Assembly: GCA_947505245.1 (NCBI GenBank) | Contig: CANNIZ010000021.1 | Coordinates: 17,521-81,520, forward strand | Direction: 5' to 3' | DNA length: 64,000 nt | DNA from: Pseudomonadota bacterium | GTDB lineage: Bacteria > Myxococcota_A > UBA796 > GCA-2862545 | In this document: positions 61,676-64,000 of the stretch, in pieces | Numbering within the stretch: the stretch's first letter is position 1 | Layout: each line of letters starts with the position of its first letter | Program-made: the position numbers and the translations under genes | Notes under the pieces: generated by a model | What the model was told of the DNA's origin: nothing | Seen by the model: only the letters and a program-made list of their open reading frames with translations | Databases searched by the model: none

Positions 61676-62371
61676 CTACACCTGCTCGGGTGCCACGTCC
61701 GATTCCAGGTCCTCTTCCTCTTCCTCTTCTTCGAGCCACATCAGCGCGAGGTGCAGATCGCGGCAGAAGCCGAGCATCGCGTCCGGCCCGGCGGTGGACG
61801 ACGTGGCTCGGGCGAGGTCGGCGATCAACACCTCGGCGCGCGCGGCGGCCGTCCCCTCGAACGCAGCCGGGGACACCGCGATCAACACGTCTGGCGTGCG
61901 CCAGCCGCCTGCCTCCATCCGACCGTCCGCGAGGGCGTCTTCGATGCGGCTGAGATCCGCTGATACGGCGGAGCGCACGTCAGCGCCATCGGACCCGAAC
62001 CAGCGCGTGAGCGCCTCGCTGATCCCGGTCGCGAGCGTCTCGTCACCGCGAAGGCGCTCGCAGATCGCGTCCTTCCGTTCCGCGGGCAGCTCGGATTGCT
62101 CCACGATGGCGACCAGCCGATCGACCAGCGCACCCTTCGGCTCGACCTCGAGCGCGAGGGCAGCCCGCCCGACCATCGGCAGCGCGGTGTCGCGCACGAC
62201 GTCGAACGGCGTCGCCTCTTCGACCGAGCCGCCGGCCATCCGCGCCTGAATCGCCGCGTTCCCGAGACCTGCGTGTTCGGGCGTCGCGGACTCAGGCCCC
62301 ACGCCGACGCCAGGCTTTTCGACCTCGCGCTCAGGTGCCGCCTGTTCCGGGCTCTTTCGCTGTTTTGACAT
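61676..62371 (-). CDS. Hypothetical helical protein with LGNAAIQ-type N-terminal motif and acidic C-terminus
   Basis: 231 residues from the ATG at 62371, adjacent to the FGE-like stop. The N-terminal ~45 residues are disordered and charged, followed by HAGLGNAAIQARMAGGSVEE, which recalls the 'GN..xQ' motif seen near toxins and contractile-injection-system cargo proteins (DUF4157-like settings). The rest is helical (LVDRLVAIVEQSELPAERKDAICERL) and ends in an EEEEEEED tract. No enzyme motif. Function unknown. Confidence 0.6.
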   Translation of the reverse strand: MSKQRKSPEQAAPEREVEKPGVGVGPESATPEHAGLGNAAIQARMAGGSVEEATPFDVVRDTALPMVGRAALALEVEPKGALVDRLVAIVEQSELPAERKDAICERLRGDETLATGISEALTRWFGSDGADVRSAVSADLSRIEDALADGRMEAGGWRTPDVLIAVSPAAFEGTAAARAEVLIADLARATSSTAGPDAMLGFCRDLHLALMWLEEEEEEEDLESDVAPEQV

Positions 62372-63240
62372 CAGTCCCGGACGAGACGGAAGCCGAGCGC
62401 CGCCGATCGGTGACCCGGCGGAGCGATCTCGCGGGCCTTGGCCCAGGCGGCCATGGATGGCTCGTTGAACGCGCCAGGCGCGTAGAACTGCTGACCACCG
62501 ACCCCATCTTCCGTCCACTCAGCGACGTTGCCGGCGAGGTCGCACACGCCCTCGGGCGTGCAGTCGCGCACGTACAACCCGACCGCGCTTGGACGACCGA
62601 GCACCTCTTCGCGCGTGTTGGAATTCCCCTCACCGAACGGAGATCCCCACGGGTATGGGCGCTTCTTGCCCTTTCCCCGGATGACCTGCACCCGCTCATC
62701 GAACCGCGGCAGGCGCGCGCCGTTGGCTTTCGCGTAGGCCGACGCTTCCCACCACGAGATGCCGACGACAGGCTGGTTCGGCACGACGAACGGCCGCGCT
62801 TCCGCTCCCTTCGCCTTCTCCGGCCACGGGTCTTCGCAGCCCTGCAGCCACGCCCAGCCTTCGTCGGCCCACAGCGCCTTGTTCTGGTAGCCACCACCGT
62901 CGATGAAGGCGCGCCACTCTTCGTTGGTGACGAGGAACCTCCCGAACTTTACGACGCCGTCGTCCGTGTCGACGGCCGCCCAGTAGTCTGCGTCCTTGGG
63001 CGTGCGCAGACGCACGTCGCCGAGCCAGCCGACGACCTCGCCCAACCCGAGCCGTTCGTGGCCCGAGCCGACGCCCTCTTCGATCAGCGTCGCGATCGCC
63101 TTGGCGGCGCGGGCCTTCAGCGTGGCGTCAACCGCCCCGTCGAGGAGTCGGCGACCGAGGCGCGCGAGCGGCTCGATCCGTTCAGAGGGCGTGAGACCGA
63201 GGATCTGGTCGAGATCACCGGGCGGGGGCGTGTCCACCAC
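62371..63240 (-). CDS. Formylglycine-generating-enzyme/SUMF1-domain protein
   Basis: 289 residues. An N-terminal helical part is followed by the FGE-sulfatase (SUMF1) domain: KFGRFLVTNEEWRAFID, QPVVGISWWEASAYAKANGARLPRFDE (split as PVVGISWWEASAYAKANGAR), DLAGNVAEWTED and GFRLVRD. The two Cys used by copper-dependent FGEs could not be confirmed, so it may be an FGE-like protein of another function. It cannot serve the sulfatase-like gene at 851-3157, which lacks the Cys. Confidence 0.82.
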   Translation of the reverse strand: MVDTPPPGDLDQILGLTPSERIEPLARLGRRLLDGAVDATLKARAAKAIATLIEEGVGSGHERLGLGEVVGWLGDVRLRTPKDADYWAAVDTDDGVVKFGRFLVTNEEWRAFIDGGGYQNKALWADEGWAWLQGCEDPWPEKAKGAEARPFVVPNQPVVGISWWEASAYAKANGARLPRFDERVQVIRGKGKKRPYPWGSPFGEGNSNTREEVLGRPSAVGLYVRDCTPEGVCDLAGNVAEWTEDGVGGQQFYAPGAFNEPSMAAWAKAREIAPPGHRSAALGFRLVRD

Positions 63241-63341
63241 GAGGAACCTCCGAAGTGCGAGCCGTTGTTGCGGATAGCCGGGCGTTACCCCATGCCTCTA
63301 ACCGCTGTTTCGCGTGCACGCGACCCGCAGGCGTCAAGCTG

Positions 63342-63725
63342 TCAGGCGATCAGGACGCGCCACGTCGCGGGCCACTCGTTCCGGGTTCCCGGACCGCGGA
63401 CGTCGATGAAGTCTTCGGGTTCGAGCTTGTGCTGCAGCCACCGTTCGGCGATCTTCCGCTCGAGCGCGAACCACTCGAGGTACCCGGTGCCGGCTTCCGG
63501 GTGAGGCGTATAAAGAAACCAGTGCGCGTGGCTCTCGGCGAGCGCGCTTTTTCGCTCACCTTCGAACGACTCGAGCGCAGGGGCGAAGTAGATCCGGCGC
63601 ACGGCCGTGTCGGGACGCACGCCCACGAACATCGCGCGGCGGTCTCCACACAAGGTGCGACCGGTGTTTTCGGCCCACTCGAGCAGGCGGAACTCGAATC
63701 GGTATCGGGCGGTGCTGGTAGCCAT
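63342..63725 (-). CDS. Hypothetical protein, 127 residues
   Basis: MATSTARYRFEFRLLEWAENTGRTLCG... ESHAHWFLYTPHPEAGTGYLEWF; an alpha/beta protein without signal, membrane helix or known motif, cytoplasmic. Preceded by a small reading frame on the same strand. Confidence 0.55.
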   Translation of the reverse strand: MATSTARYRFEFRLLEWAENTGRTLCGDRRAMFVGVRPDTAVRRIYFAPALESFEGERKSALAESHAHWFLYTPHPEAGTGYLEWFALERKIAERWLQHKLEPEDFIDVRGPGTRNEWPATWRVLIA

Positions 63726-63740
63726 GGCCGCGAGAATACT

Positions 63741-63860
63741 CTATCGGCCGGGGACGGGAAGCCGCTTGTCGCCAAGGACGTCGCGGACACCCTTGTTTAG
63801 CTTGTCGACCTGCGCTTTTGCGCGCTCGATCTGCTCCGCGGTCGTCAGCTTTTCGGGCAC
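63741..63860 (-). CDS. Possible small protein, 39 residues
   Basis: GTG at 63860, stop at 63741-63743, 15 bases before the next gene. The translation (PEKLTTAEQIERAKAQVDKL...GDKRLPVPGR) is charged and helical with coiled-coil-like spacing, unlike random frames. No homologue known to me; no strong ribosome site was seen. Confidence 0.35.
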   Translation of the reverse strand: MPEKLTTAEQIERAKAQVDKLNKGVRDVLGDKRLPVPGR

Positions 63861-63991
63861 CGGTCAAACTGAACGGACAGTGTCGGGGTGAACTGCCCGC
63901 CCGTGCGGCTGCGTGAACTATCGTAGAGGCGCGGAGCGAGGAGGGAGGCTAGAAGCGGCTTGCTAACGACCGAACACCGGAGCAGGCCAAC

Positions 63992-64000
63992 ATGACCCAG
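63992..64000 (+). CDS. Possible start of a gene cut by the window end
   Basis: ATG-ACC-CAG with GGAG about 10 bases upstream, preceded by a region without other genes. Only three codons are visible, so the product cannot be told. Confidence 0.3.

Noticed and set aside
62371..63240. FGE-like protein as activator of the sulfatase-like protein at the left end
   Set aside because: The sulfatase-like protein has Thr at the modified position, and the genes are 60 kb apart.

Overview
The window is a gene-dense, high-GC stretch of chromosome from a Gram-negative bacterium, most likely a myxobacterium-like lineage (Myxococcota). Several features point that way. There are lipoproteins and secreted proteins with Asp-rich, MopE-like metal-binding repeats. 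There are C-terminal Cys-motif/membrane-helix/Arg-cluster sorting tails of MYXO-CTERM type (17339-19057, and a variant at 3204-5912). An anti-sigma-like protein carries two AgmX/PglI-type C-terminal domains. The window also encodes BamA, other outer-membrane proteins, a eukaryotic-type Ser/Thr kinase and a sulfatase-TPR fusion. Genes are packed into long units with 1- and 4-base start/stop overlaps, and these overlaps were used to fix most start codons. No tRNA, rRNA, insertion sequence or CRISPR array was seen.

Layout. 0-5.9 kb (+): the end of a serine-hydrolase-like gene, a hypothetical gene, a sulfatase-like/TPR fusion and a large beta-helix surface protein with an (Asp-Thr)14 tract. 5.9-15.0 kb (-): one tightly overlapped unit, a FadL-like porin, GluQ-RS and a lipoprotein, running without a gap into a complete lasso-peptide cluster: cyclase, precursor, HprK-like kinase, ABC exporter, RiPP recognition element, leader peptidase and nucleotidyltransferase. 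15.3-19.9 kb: a subtilisin with no visible signal peptide, then a divergent M28-like membrane protein and two surface proteins. 20-22.3 kb: a small protein plus sigma factor, L36 and an M20 amidohydrolase. 22.4-29.7 kb: a B12-type radical SAM enzyme, and a four-gene overlapped unit ending in bamA. 29.7-42.8 kb: a long minus-strand unit with a dipeptide/oligopeptide ABC transporter surrounded by unusual envelope proteins. 43-50.4 kb: Ser/Thr kinase, DusB, small hypotheticals, an SRPBCC protein, a GNAT protein, TPM and Tim44-like proteins and a MazG-like enzyme. 50.4-52 kb: an ECF sigma/anti-sigma pair with a candidate self-regulated promoter. 52.1-52.4 kb: a palindrome-rich non-coding block. 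53-59.2 kb: a full rrf2-sufBCDSUT iron-sulfur operon and a rhodanese. 59.2-64 kb: gpsA, a PlsB-like acyltransferase, a formylglycine-generating-enzyme-like protein and small unknowns.

The most notable system is the lasso-peptide cluster. The predicted 57-residue precursor (10094-10267) has a canonical YxxPxLxxxG leader motif, a Thr at -2 and a 16-residue core, GGAGTKADTGPFKTKP, consistent with a Gly1-Asp8 eight-residue ring. The cluster encodes both an HprK-like kinase and a nucleotidyltransferase, yet the core has no serine, so any phosphorylation would have to fall on threonine. The precursor is translationally coupled to the cyclase, and the whole cluster appears to sit on a transcript starting in housekeeping genes. 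Base composition drops inside the cyclase gene, next to its ATP-binding motif.
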